Below, one piece after another: positions 1-10,800 of a stretch of 64,000 nt of DNA. Location: assembly GCF_003573695.1 (NCBI RefSeq), contig NW_020621936.1:12958001-13022000 (forward strand), written 5' to 3'. Origin of the DNA: Papaver somniferum (Eukaryota > Streptophyta > Magnoliopsida > Ranunculales > Papaveraceae). A program made the position numbers and the translations under genes. The notes under the pieces were generated by a model, which searched no databases, was not told the origin of the DNA, and was given only the letters and a program-made list of their open reading frames with translations. The number at the start of each line of letters is the position of its first letter. The stretch's first letter is position 1.

Positions 1-1075
1 CCAGAATTGAATGTACAACCATCACGGTCGTACATTGTAGTTGGCCAGGGTGGTGAGGTGCAGCCATCACGACCTGTGGATTTGATGAATGATTCTTGGT
101 CCCCCAATCAAAGTTGTAAAAATGTCTTTTAAACACATATAGGGAGGGGTAGTTGGTTGAAGGTACATATGCGGGCCATTTACCAAGTAAGCTTCATAGC
201 TTAGGCGGAAGAGTATAAATAATGCCTAAGGCTCATTTATAGTTGTGTATCCTCGCGAAGAGGGAATTTGATGCTTAGGCATCATTATGCCATATTGCGG
301 ATCAAACATGCATCACTTGGATGTATTTTTAAGGAACGACCTATACGGACTAGGCCATTACCATTATTGCTTGTCCAAGGCCCTGCAACCTAGTTGGATT
401 AAGTTTCTTGTCCCTTCTGGATGAACTACGGTCTGTGTTTGATGCCTTTAGAGTACGGAAGTGTACGTAGGCATCCGCAATGAGTTACAGCATTGCCGGT
501 CCAACACGTTGTCGCCCATATCATCTAATTGTGAGATGATTGCGACATTCTGGCCTCTCATATCATCTGGATCGGTAGCTCGACGCAAGAGATGATTGTG
601 ACCATACTTGATGAGGCTAGTTGCATTCCATCCCTTGGATGCTCATACTTCATATCAAGCCGTTTGACTTAGGCATGTACCAATGGCGCATTGGGCATGG
701 CCTAGAAAGTAAGATAGATCGATATGCAAGTTAGCGGAGCTTGCATAAGCCCAAGGGAGATGGAATTAGGCTGTCAATGGCCTGTTTGCAAGTCCAAGCA
801 CGCCTTATGCCTGGTCAGCACTCGGAAGCCAGTGACGCATGCAGGATGCATCAGCCATACCCTCTATGGCTTTGAACCCTTCACATAACAAGGGTAAGTT
901 GGAAAGGTGTGGAAGCTAAAATAGCTGCATCATGCTCCTCAAGCATGCTTGCGAGGGAAAATGAACGTATATTTGCCTAGATTTAAGGCCCGAATCATAG
1001 CTTCATCATGGCGCATCGGGGAAGTTACGGCCTGCGGGGCAACGCGCCAAAGGTGTAATTTTCCGGTCCGTCACA
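1..1075 (+). repeat. Element Y 5' LTR, truncated by the window edge
   Basis: Positions 1-1075 match 14660-15734 along their whole length, including the ending GGTCCGTCACA. A tRNA-iMet-type PBS follows two bases later, so this is a 5' LTR on the plus strand. Comparison with the other copy implies that roughly its first 685 bases lie outside the window. A TATA-like TATAAATA is at 214-221. No coding content is seen. The copy starting at 13975 shows that the LTR begins near TATAACACCCCGTG, a start that recalls Del/Tekay-type Ty3 LTRs, but there is no pol to confirm the lineage. Confidence 0.85.
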
Positions 1076-1196
1076 ATTGGTATCAGAGCAAGTTCTGAGA
1101 AAACACTAGGGAAATAAAGTTGGAGAGTAGGCCAACTTTTGCGCGGAAAGAGTTTGTAACTGCTATGCCAGTTACTATGCGAATCGAGTTGAGCTT
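1076..1196 (+). other. Element Y internal DNA, left part
   Basis: This stretch contains the PBS and about 100 bases of non-coding DNA before element X interrupts it at 1197. It resumes at 13520. The bases AGCTT at 1192-1196 are repeated at 13520-13524 and form the TSD of X. I see no ORF. Confidence 0.8.
1078..1095 (+). other. Primer-binding site of element Y
   Basis: TGGTATCAGAGC follows the LTR end CACA after the dinucleotide AT. It is complementary to the 3' end of plant initiator tRNA-Met, the commonest plant retrotransposon primer. Confidence 0.85.
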
Positions 1197-4020
1197 TATT
1201 AGAGCATAGCTCGGTTGAACCCACCAAACGTTGGTATGTCAAGTTTGGTTGTCATATTTTAGTGAACCAAAACTCATTTTCAGATTCGCTTGATTAAATG
1301 TACTAGAGTCTAACTTCGTATAGGTTAGCTTGAAAGTATTAGGACTTGAGACATTACAAGTATTGCGAAGACTTGAAGAAGTGAAGAAGTAAGGAGCTAC
1401 AACCACAACATCATCCTTCCACTTGAGGTTAGCGATATTTGACTTGAACTGTTTCATTCCCTAACGTATCTTTCAAGTCATGCATATTGAAAACAAAACT
1501 ACGAAGCATGAACACTCTAGATAGACATAATATTAAGGAATACAATACGAGGTTTATTGCTTAACCATTAAACTTTGTAGATAAAACATCAACATAATCA
1601 CTTGAATGGTATTGTGATTATGTATGGGTATGAGGTGAGGATTTCATCCTAGAAAATAATATTTTTACATGTGTTTTAAGGAAGTAAGTTCGTGAACTTT
1701 GTTTGTGAATCGAAAAGGAAATCGCCAGGCGTTATTGGGATTGTTCTTCATTGCATATATTATGAACGACCAATATGTGTGATTAGTATAACCGCTCATG
1801 ACTTGTTTGTGTTCTTGGTAAAACTATTCACATGAGTCCTGACTTTTGTATTGGTATGACTTTTATTAGTGAAACCGATCTTAAGTAATCACCTGATGGT
1901 TTGTGTAGTTTGTAAGACCTAACACTGGGTAAAAGGGAACCGATCCTAGTAAGAGGTGCAATACATCACAAAGGGGAATCGATCCTTGTATGGGGTGCAG
2001 CAAGGTTTATAGGAGAAAGGGTAACCGATCCTATGGACATGTGTAACACTTTTTTTGGCAAAGGGAAATCGATCCTATGGACATGTGCAACACATATGAG
2101 TTAGATACCATATATATGTGGGGAACCGATCCTAGTACCTAGTCAACCGAATTTTGGAGATCTAGTGTGACTATGAACAGTACTCACATGGAGGTAGAAT
2201 CGAAAGTTGTTTTGGTAGAACCGCAAAACCCATGATTTGTGATTGAGAGTTCTTAATCAATCGCATAGCTCTTGAAAGTCAGATGAACCAATTCTAAACT
2301 TGTTTGGAAGCGTGGTAAATCGGTTTCAAGTGTGTAAGTATGAAAAGGGACTTACAAAGTAAGGATGTCGACACACTTTGAACACGTGCATTTATGCGTA
2401 TCTTTTATTATTCAAAGTTATTCCTTAACAGCTAAGAAGGAAGTAAATCCCATGATCGAAATTAAATAAGTTTAGAATATTTTAATTAAGGTTTTCAATT
2501 ATATATGGAAAATAAGAATTAGTAATGTGCATTTGCTAGTTAAAGATTTTCCAAGGAGATTTTCGGTCAATATTTTGGACAAAGCATTCTCACGAATTAC
2601 AAAAACCGAATATTGAAATTGTTATTGAATATCTTGAGAATATTTTCGGTTTTGGAAATTCCTTGGTGTCCAAACTTCCTTGTCTATAAATACTTGAAGT
2701 TTGCATTTCTAGCAAACTAATCCTTCGTGATAGTAAACTTCCTCTGTTGTACTGTTACTGGTAAAGCCGCCTATTCAGAGAGGAGAGTAACCTAATTAGG
2801 CGAAATCTCTTATGACCGCTCAATTTAAATACTTCTTTGGGATTGAGAAGCTCTACGAGTACCGTTGGTGGGAAACTAGATAATTGTGGTTTATCTTTTG
2901 TTTTCGATTGAATTGATTGACTAACGGTGGTTGAACTTTGATTGCACCTAGTTTGTTTATGCTTGAGAATCTTCTCTTCTGATATAAGATTCACTCAAAC
3001 TAGTTCGAAGTTTCGACAGGGATCTTTAGACTGTTGTTAGTGCTAAAGACGATCTTGTGATAATCCATCGTTAAAAGACTCCGTTCTGTATGTGATTGAT
3101 CACAAGAGATTCAAGTAGTTGTGTGCAGGTGTTTATTGAAGATCTAAGAAGATTTGAATACAAAGAAGAGATGAAAGATTTTTGACTTGGTTATATAAAT
3201 CTTTAGTGTGCACAATACTTGTTTTGGTAAAACCAGGATCTCACTATAATTGGTTTATCCTTGTGGTAGATTGGATAGAATAGTTGAGTAGATCGGCATC
3301 AATACGGTTCCTTGGGATTAAAGGTATTGATTGCAAAATCTTATGATTACTTTGGTTAATTGAACATAACATAGATATAAGAACCTGACGAAGGAGTTTA
3401 TGTTAAGATAAACAGAAGATCCTTTGTCTGAATCATATCACTTGGTTGAAGAGAGTTGATACCAAACAGATTTGTTGTTCCTTTACTGTTTGGAATACGA
3501 ACCAAAGGAATTGTTCCAAGTACGTGACTTATTTATAAGTTGGAGGCGTGGGAATACAGACGGAACTAGGTGAACTACAAGTTTAGTTGCTTGGTCTCAA
3601 CTATACGGAGTTGGTTTATTTTGTATAGCGGCTTAATCCTAAGAGTATTCAATTTTTGACAAGGTCCCGGGGTTTTTATGCATTTGCGGTCTTGCTCGTT
3701 AACAAAATCTTGCTGTGTCATTTACTTTTATTTTTCGCATTATAATTGTTTTATTATAATTAAAGTAAATTACACAGACATTAATTCCTACTTACTTGAT
3801 AAGAAATCCTATTGTGTTTGGTTAAGTTTGAACCTTTGTATCAAGTAAACATACTTCGTTGTTGTATTGTCTCGATCTCGTATCTATAGACGATCACACG
3901 AAGTGTGAACAGATTAGTTGTATTGTCTCGACTCAGTCCATAGACAATCACTTTCGTAGAAAGGACTTATAGGAAGGAAAAGTTTTAGCTTGAGGTATAT
4001 TTGGGTACCTCGCCTTTTCA
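1197..4020 (+). repeat. Element X 5' LTR
   Basis: This LTR is co-linear with 7867-9993 plus 12810-13519. It contains a cluster of five AACCGATCCTA-like motifs (1935-2135) upstream of a TATA box at 2685-2692, so U3 is about 1.5 kb. It ends at 4020, directly before AT and the PBS. ORFs of 72-79 codons inside it recur in the other LTR only because the DNA is duplicated; I do not regard them as genes. Confidence 0.9.
2685..2692 (+). promoter_or_regulatory. TATA box of element X LTR
   Basis: TATAAATA lies in the context TGTCTATAAATACTTG. The same box is at 9363-9370 in the 3' LTR, and a third copy is in the old X fragment near 15834. Its position fits an LTR U3/R boundary. Confidence 0.6.
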
Positions 4021-4022
4021 AT

Positions 4023-4040
4023 TGGTATCAGAGCAGGCAA
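4023..4040 (+). other. Primer-binding site of element X
   Basis: TGGTATCAGAGCAGGC starts two bases after the LTR end TTTTCA. The first 12 bases complement the 3' end of initiator tRNA-Met. Confidence 0.88.
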
Positions 4041-4148
4041 ACACGAAAAGATCTAACAATCTGTAGTTGGTGCGATCCATCCTATAAGAATGAATCTTTT
4101 ATGTGGGTCCGTTAACGTAATGACAGGATTTGAATACTTTAAAAGATC

Positions 4149-4852
4149 GTGGTGGAAAACACGTATGATGTAATACTTTTATTCCTAAATCTGTTGGGGA
4201 TTATGCATATGTATGTCTTGAGTGACTTACACGATCCTTTAACTATTATAGGATTGTACTTCATTATGTTATGTAACAATGTTACAGTGGCCTATGTAAC
4301 ATTCTATATCTTGAAAATGCATAAGATTCTTCTTAAGATTTTTATGAACATTGTCTATTGTGTTCTGAAAAAATTAGGGATCTTAAATATATTTTGTATG
4401 CTTTATCAAAGTATATACATGTACATTTTCAGATCAAGAACTGTGAATGATTCGCCTTCTAGGATGCGTTTTTGGAAAATATGTGATCCTTCAAGGAATG
4501 GGTTTTCAGTTAATAATTCTATTAACAATGGTTTGCTTCATACACCTCACAACTGTTTTAATGAAGCAAGTGATATTTTGAAACATTATAGGAATCATGA
4601 TTCTGATGATATTTTCAACAAGTATCATATTTTGTTCAAAACTAGTTTGTATACTCTAATAGAAAATTCTTGAATAAACTTCAAGTAATATTATCAAATT
4701 CTGATAATAAAAGAGTAAACAGACTTTTGGACAAAAATTTGGAATCAATCCGAAACAAAGATCCAGTCCATGAAAAACGGTTTTCCAAAAGAAAGACCTG
4801 GATACAAAATCGGAATTGCCTCCCCACAAGCCTCGGTTTCCGATTTTGTTAG
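4149..4852 (+). CDS. Unrecognised hydrophobic ORF of element X
   Basis: A 174-codon ORF (4149-4673) begins about 110 bases after the PBS, in the place where gag would normally start. A 60-codon ORF (4670-4852) overlaps its stop in another frame. Roughly the first 95 residues are strongly hydrophobic, with about three candidate membrane segments near residues 8-25, 32-58 and 62-92. The rest is polar and rich in Asn, Ser and His. There is no CCHC knuckle, gag motif or signal I can name. It may be a real accessory protein, the N-terminal part of the broken downstream gene, or chance translation of AT-rich DNA. I cannot assign a function. Confidence 0.3.
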
Positions 4853-4944
4853 TATTTCTTAAAACTAGTTATTTCCGGTCTTTGATTTCAAGTCTTCCTA
4901 TAAAAGATAACCTCTTGCTATATGTTCGAACATATTGGTGAAGA

Positions 4945-6054
4945 TTGATCAAAACCGTAACTAGGGTTTTTCATATTTTCACAAGTATGAGAAAAAGGAA
5001 ATCAAGAACCAAATCCGCTAATAATCGGGTCAGGATTGAAGATATTGATAAAATCATATTTCCTAACAGTATTGATAACAAGCATGAATTTGCACGTTTC
5101 GTTGACAACTCTTGCTTTAGAAAGTACGAAACACTCAAGGGAATGGATTTTATGACTGAAAAGAAGTTTGATCCTGATGTCCAAAATAAGGATTATGTGA
5201 AGTTTGTTCAAGATCGGACTGGGGAAATCTTTTCGATCTTGAAGAATATTCACCTGATATGGTAAGAGTATTCTATGCCAATATTCACAATGTTGATCAC
5301 AAAAAACTCAGCTTTGTGACTCTTGTTGGTCGAGGAATCTATTATGTTGATCGTAAGACAATTTCTAATGCTATTAAATACAATGAGGAGCGTAATCACT
5401 TGATTACTGGAGTTCAAATTGAACACGATACCATTTCAACATGTCCCATTGGAAAGAAGGCTAGCTGGGAGAATGATTGATTACCAACAAGAGATATACC
5501 CTTCCATCTGAGGATTTTCGGAAAATTTGCCTTAGCAACCATTTTTGCAAGTACAAGAGACAAGGGACAATACGTTTGTTGAATTCGTCTATTTTCTGTT
5601 AAAAGAAGATTCTCAAATAGATCTATGTGGAATCATTGTCAACCAAGTAATTAAGATATCAGATTCTATCTCTTCCTCTGGTATCAAGAGACATCTCGGT
5701 TTTCCTTGTATTGTTACCAAAGTCTGTGAATCTGTTGCAGGAGATGACCTTGTTGATATGAAAAGCATTAGTGCTATAACCGATAAAACTATAAGTCAAA
5801 TGATGGGAGGACAAGCCTCCAAGAAAGTGGTTAAAAAAATTTCACCAAACTCTTTCAAGAAGTCTCTAGGTATTCATCTTGAAAACATTGGTAAGCAACT
5901 TGACTGTTTTCAAAAACAGATAGCATTTACTGCAAGAAAATATCCAAAAACCCATAAAGGGATTCTAAGCTTCGAATCTGAGTTTTGGAACCGTGAAGCT
6001 GAAACTGAAGAAAATCGTCAAAAGACTCCTTGTGAACTAGTCATTAAAGATTGA
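4945..6054 (+). pseudogene. Broken gene resembling the 'putative plant transposon protein' family
   Basis: Three ORFs in shifting frames (4945-5265, 5259-5480, 5545-6054) read as one degraded protein. The first has a basic N-terminus (RKRKSRTKS) and then FVDNSCFRKYETLKGMDF. The second continues with MVRVFYANI and LVGRGIYYVDRKTISNAI. The third has IDLCGIIVNQVI and GFPCIVTKVCES. This order (F..RY..L, then V..FYAN, then VRG..V.F....I, then I.G.II, then .P.LITKLC) is what I recall of the plant-specific family Pfam PF20167, whose biochemical role is unknown. Breaks are a frameshift near 5240-5260, a TGA at 5478-5480 (possibly from TGG) and a second frameshift before 5560. The family assignment rests on pattern memory and is an inference. 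Confidence 0.55.
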
Positions 6055-7852
6055 ATCGTCTTCAAGAACTGAGATAGAAAAATAGGCTGCAATTTTTGAT
6101 TTCTTTCATTGATTTTATTAAATCTATTATGAATAAAAACTATTATGAATAAAGTTATTTGATTTATAATTTTTCTTGCGATAGTTTTTGATTTACATAG
6201 CTGTGCTTGAATGCTTTATTTATTGCTATGTATGTTTATAAGATGTTTGATTTTGGTTTTATTACCTTGATACTCGATCTCATAATATGTTGTGAACCCT
6301 TATGGTTTGGGTGACTTTTTGATTTGGCAGGATTAAGTTCTAGCCCATGTTGGTAGGCTTTATCAAAGGATCATGAGGGGTTCTGATAGAAACAATATGT
6401 GAAAAGTCACAATATGTTGAATCGGTTTGGTTTAGCATAAAAGCATATGTGTTTCATGGGTTTTCAACTTTTGCTTGCAATAGTTAAAAACTGATTTTCA
6501 ACCTTTCTCTGGTTGGTTGTTGTTTTTATTTTGTTTTGTATAAGGATGACAACATAATGGTATTTCGATATCAATTCTCCTTGGAAGAAGAAGATGCGAT
6601 CATATTGGAGAAGTTGGATGTGAAATTGAGGTAACAATCTTGTTAGTTAATTGTTTTCCTGTTTAAGAAAAGCCTAATGTTATTGCTTATATCTTTTTGC
6701 TTTTACTTAACAAAATTACGGTACAATTGATGTTTTATTCCATTATGTGTGTATGGATGTGTGTGTGATTCATTTGGTTCCGGTTAAGAAAAACTATCGT
6801 TATCTTACTTTGTTGTGTGGTATCAATTGTTTAGGCTTACGAAATTTACGGTGCAATTGCGGTGCATAATGTTTATGTTGTTTCAATTGCTTCCGGTTGA
6901 GGTGAATAATTACGCAAGTTGATTTGTTTTTGTTTGTATGAATTATTTATGGATTGACAAAAGAATATGTTTACGGGATGAGTTGTTTAGTCCAATTCGA
7001 TTCCGGATAAGAGAAACTAAGTTAATTCTAATCTTAGTTAGACTTATCAAAGTGGAGGTTTTGATTATTCAAGTCTAATCGAATGGCTTAACAAGAAATG
7101 CTAGTTAACTAACCTAGTATTTGGCTTGTTTAAAATCTAAAGGTCTAAGTTATATGGATAATTATAACCTGATGAGAAAAATAGAGTTATCTTTATTTTT
7201 ATCTTATCGAATGAAGCAATTGTATTTGTACAATCGGTTTAGCAAAGGAACTAGTATGCTTAGTTGATTTTTGGTTTGCTAAACTATTTGGGAAAATTGC
7301 TTCGGGAAATTATTTCCATGATAACATATCAAAACATAATTACTTTGTAGTTTCGGTGTTGATATTGGTTATCAAAAATGATGTGTGGAACCCTCGTGCT
7401 TGACTCGACAGGTTGCAAGTCTATTTTGAGATTTGTAAGATCCTTTTCGTGTTGTCCTTTATTTTTTCGTTTCTTTGTCATTTTGTGACAAAAAGGGGGA
7501 GAAATATATGGAGTAAACAAGTGATGCTGGTGTCAATTTATATTGATTGGTATCACTAGGGAAGAAGGACATTGGTTCTTGAACGTTTATCTAACGAATG
7601 AGGAAAAGCATAGACTAATGGGGAGTAACATATCATATGATTTGGTGTAACAAAGACGTGAGGATTGAAAATCTACCTATCTCCTTTAGGGGGAGTATGA
7701 GCTTTGTTATTATAATGTCAATAGCTGTTGCATTTTTAAGGATTGAATGTATGCAGGTTATGTGCTGTTGAATTCGGGAATCAAGCGTATGTGTAATGAA
7801 TTCTCGTAATTTGTTTATCCATATGATTATAAGAGTTTTGTCACTAAAATTT
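6055..7852 (+). other. Non-coding 3' internal region of element X
   Basis: This 1.8-kb AT-rich stretch lies between the broken gene and the PPT. I see no ORF with recognisable similarity. It contains two extra purine-rich tracts resembling the terminal PPT, AAAAAGGGGGAGAAAT near 7490 and TTTAGGGGGAGTATG near 7686. Such repeated G5 tracts are usual in the long 3' untranslated regions of plant copia elements. Confidence 0.6.
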
Positions 7853-7866
7853 ACAAAGGGGGAGAT
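7853..7866 (+). other. Polypurine tract of element X
   Basis: ACAAAGGGGGAGAT abuts the 3' LTR start TGTTAGAGC. It is the plus-strand primer site and, together with the PBS, fixes X on the plus strand. Confidence 0.85.
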
Positions 7867-10800
7867 TGTTAGAGCATGGCTCAGTTGAACCCACCAAGCG
7901 TTGGTATGTCAAGTTTGTTTGTCATATTTTAGTGAACCAAAACTCATTTAAGAGTCGCTTGATTAAATGTACTAGAGTCAACTTTGTATAGGTTATCTTG
8001 AAAGTATTAGGATTTGAGACATTACAAGTATTGCGAAGACTTGAAGAAGTGAAGAAGTAAGGAGCTACAACCATAACATCATCCTTCCACTTGAGGTTGG
8101 TGATATTTGACTTGAACAGTTTCATTCCCTAACGTATCTTTCAAGTCGTGCATATTGAAAACAAAACTGCGAAGCATGAACACTCTAGATAGACATAGTA
8201 TTAAGGAATACAATACGAGGTTTATTTCTTAAAAATTAAACTCTGTAGATAAGACATCGACATAATCGTTTGAATGCTATTGTGATTATGTATGGCTAAG
8301 AGGTGACGATTTCATCCTAGGAAACAATGTTTTTACATGTGTTTTAAGGAAGTAAGTTCATGAACTTTGTTTGTGAATCGAAAAGGAAATCGCCAGGCGT
8401 TATTGGGATTGTTCTTCATTGCATATCTTATGAACGACCAATATGTGTGATTAGTATAACCGCTCATGACTTGTTTGTGTTCTTGGTAAAACTATTCACA
8501 TGAGGCCTGACTTTTGTATTGGTATGAATTTTATTAGTGAAACCGATCTTAAGTAATCACCTAATGGTATGATCAAGTTTGTGTAGTTTGTAAGACCTAA
8601 CACTGGGTAAAGGGGAACTGATCCTAGTAAGAGGTGCAACACATCACAAAGGGGAATCGATCCTTGTATGGGGTGCAACAAGGTTTATAGCAGAAAGGGG
8701 AACCGATCCTATGGACATGTGCAACACGTTTTTAGGCAAAGGGGAACCGATCCTAAGGACATGTGCAACAAATATGAGTTAGATACCATATATATGTGGG
8801 GAACCGATCCTAATACCTAGTCAACCGAATTTTGGAAAGCTAGTGTTACTATGCACAATACTCACATGGAGGTAGAACCGAAATTTGTTTTGGTAGAACC
8901 GTTAAACCCATGATTTGTGATTGAGAGTTCTTAATCAATCGCATAGCTCTTGAAAGTCAGATGAACCGATTCTAAACTTGTTTGGAAGCGTGGTAAATCG
9001 GTTTCAAGTGTGTAAGTATGAAAGAGGGCTTACAAAGTAAGGATGTCGACACACTTTGAACACGTGCATTTATGCGTATCTTTTATTGTTCAAAGATATT
9101 CCTTAACAGCTAAGAAGGAAGTAAATCCCAGGATCGAAATTAAATAAGTTAATAATATTTTAATTAAGGTTTTTAATTATATATGGAAAACAAGAATTAG
9201 TAATGTGCATTTGCTAGTTAAAGATTTTCTAAGGAGATTGTCGGTCAATATTTTGAACAGCGCATTCTCACGAATTACAAAAACCGAATATGGAAATTAT
9301 TATTGAATATCTTGAGGATATTTTCGGTTTTGGAAATTCCTTGGTGTCCAAACGTCCTTGTCTATAAATACTTGAAGTTTACATTTCTAGCAAACAAATC
9401 CTTCGTGACAGTAAACTTCCTTTGTTGTACTGTTACTGGTGAAGCCGCCTATTCGGAGAGGAGAGTAACCTAATTAGGCGAAATCTCTTACGGCCGCTCA
9501 ATTTAAAGAATTCTTTGGGATTGAGAAGCTCTACGAGTACCGTTGGTGGGAAACTAGATAATTGCAGTTTATCTTTTGTTTTCGATTGATTTGATTGACT
9601 AACGGTGGTTGAACTTTGATTGCACCTAGTTTGTTTATGCTTGAGAATCTTCTCTTCTGATATAAGATTCACTCAAACTAGTTCGAAGTTTCGACAGGGA
9701 TCTTTAGACAGTTTTTAGTGCTAAATATGATCTTGTGATAATCTATTGTTAACAGACTCCGTTCTGTGTGTGATTGATCACAAGAGATTAAAGTAGTTGT
9801 GTGCAGGTGTTTATTGAAGATATAAGAAGATTTGAAGACAAAGAAGAGATAAAAGATTTTTGACTTGGTTATATAAATCTTTGGTGTGCACAATACTTGT
9901 TTTGGTAAAAATAGGATCTCACTATAATCGGTTTATCCTTGTGGTAGACTGGATAGAATAGTTGAGTAGATCGGCATCAATACGGTTCCTTGGTGTTTGT
10001 GGGTGAAAAATTTTTCTGCCGGTTTTGGTAAATTCGTGTGTGTGGATGAGAAACAAATCTAAACCTTAAACAATGCACTGCACGGGAGTACTTTTGATTC
10101 GAGAAATCAATCTGTACAATCCTGGCCTAAACCAATAAATGGCCGTTCCAGGCTTGCTTTGGTCACAAAGTGAAGGAGAAGGGTTGGCCTTAGGGAGGGA
10201 AGCGAAGAAAGTGTTGCGACCAGAATGGTTAATTCTGAAGGTGTGACTGTTTTATGACTTGTATCACAAAGTGGAACTGGTTTGCGGAATGAAAGCTATC
10301 AGTTCTTTGGTGATTTCTGGATATTGTGTTGTTCTCTGACCAAAACTTGTTTTTTGGTGGAAATAGGTGAAACCTACTTATACAAGTCATAATAAAACGT
10401 ACTCTGGTCTCGTAGGAAGTGGGAACGATTGAGTGATGGAAGAGTGTGTAACCGTCAGAAACCGTGCTTCCATGATGAAGGAAGTGGATCCGTTTACACC
10501 CGTTACTTCTTGCCACCATTAACCGTCCCGCTTCATGACACTTTCTTGTAATGGGTGTATTGCACGCCGCACGCTGTAAACCCCCAGACCAATACCCTGA
10601 TGAGTATCCCCCAGTTTGTGTCATGTTTGATGTCTCGAGCGTTTTCGCGGAAAACATGTAGCAGTTTGCTACGTGTGGCAAGTCAAAGTCAAGAGACTTG
10701 ACGCAGCAAAATAGCATGTGATGCTATTAGGCTCATCTTGGAGGGTCGCCTAAAACTTGCCACAGGCCTGTCAGTTCGGTAGCGAACTTGGACGGCCGAG

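Noticed and set aside
1076..1100. Candidate tRNA gene at TGGTATCAGAGC
   Set aside because: It is a primer-binding site: only the short complement of the tRNA 3' end is present, at the LTR boundary. The same holds at 4023.
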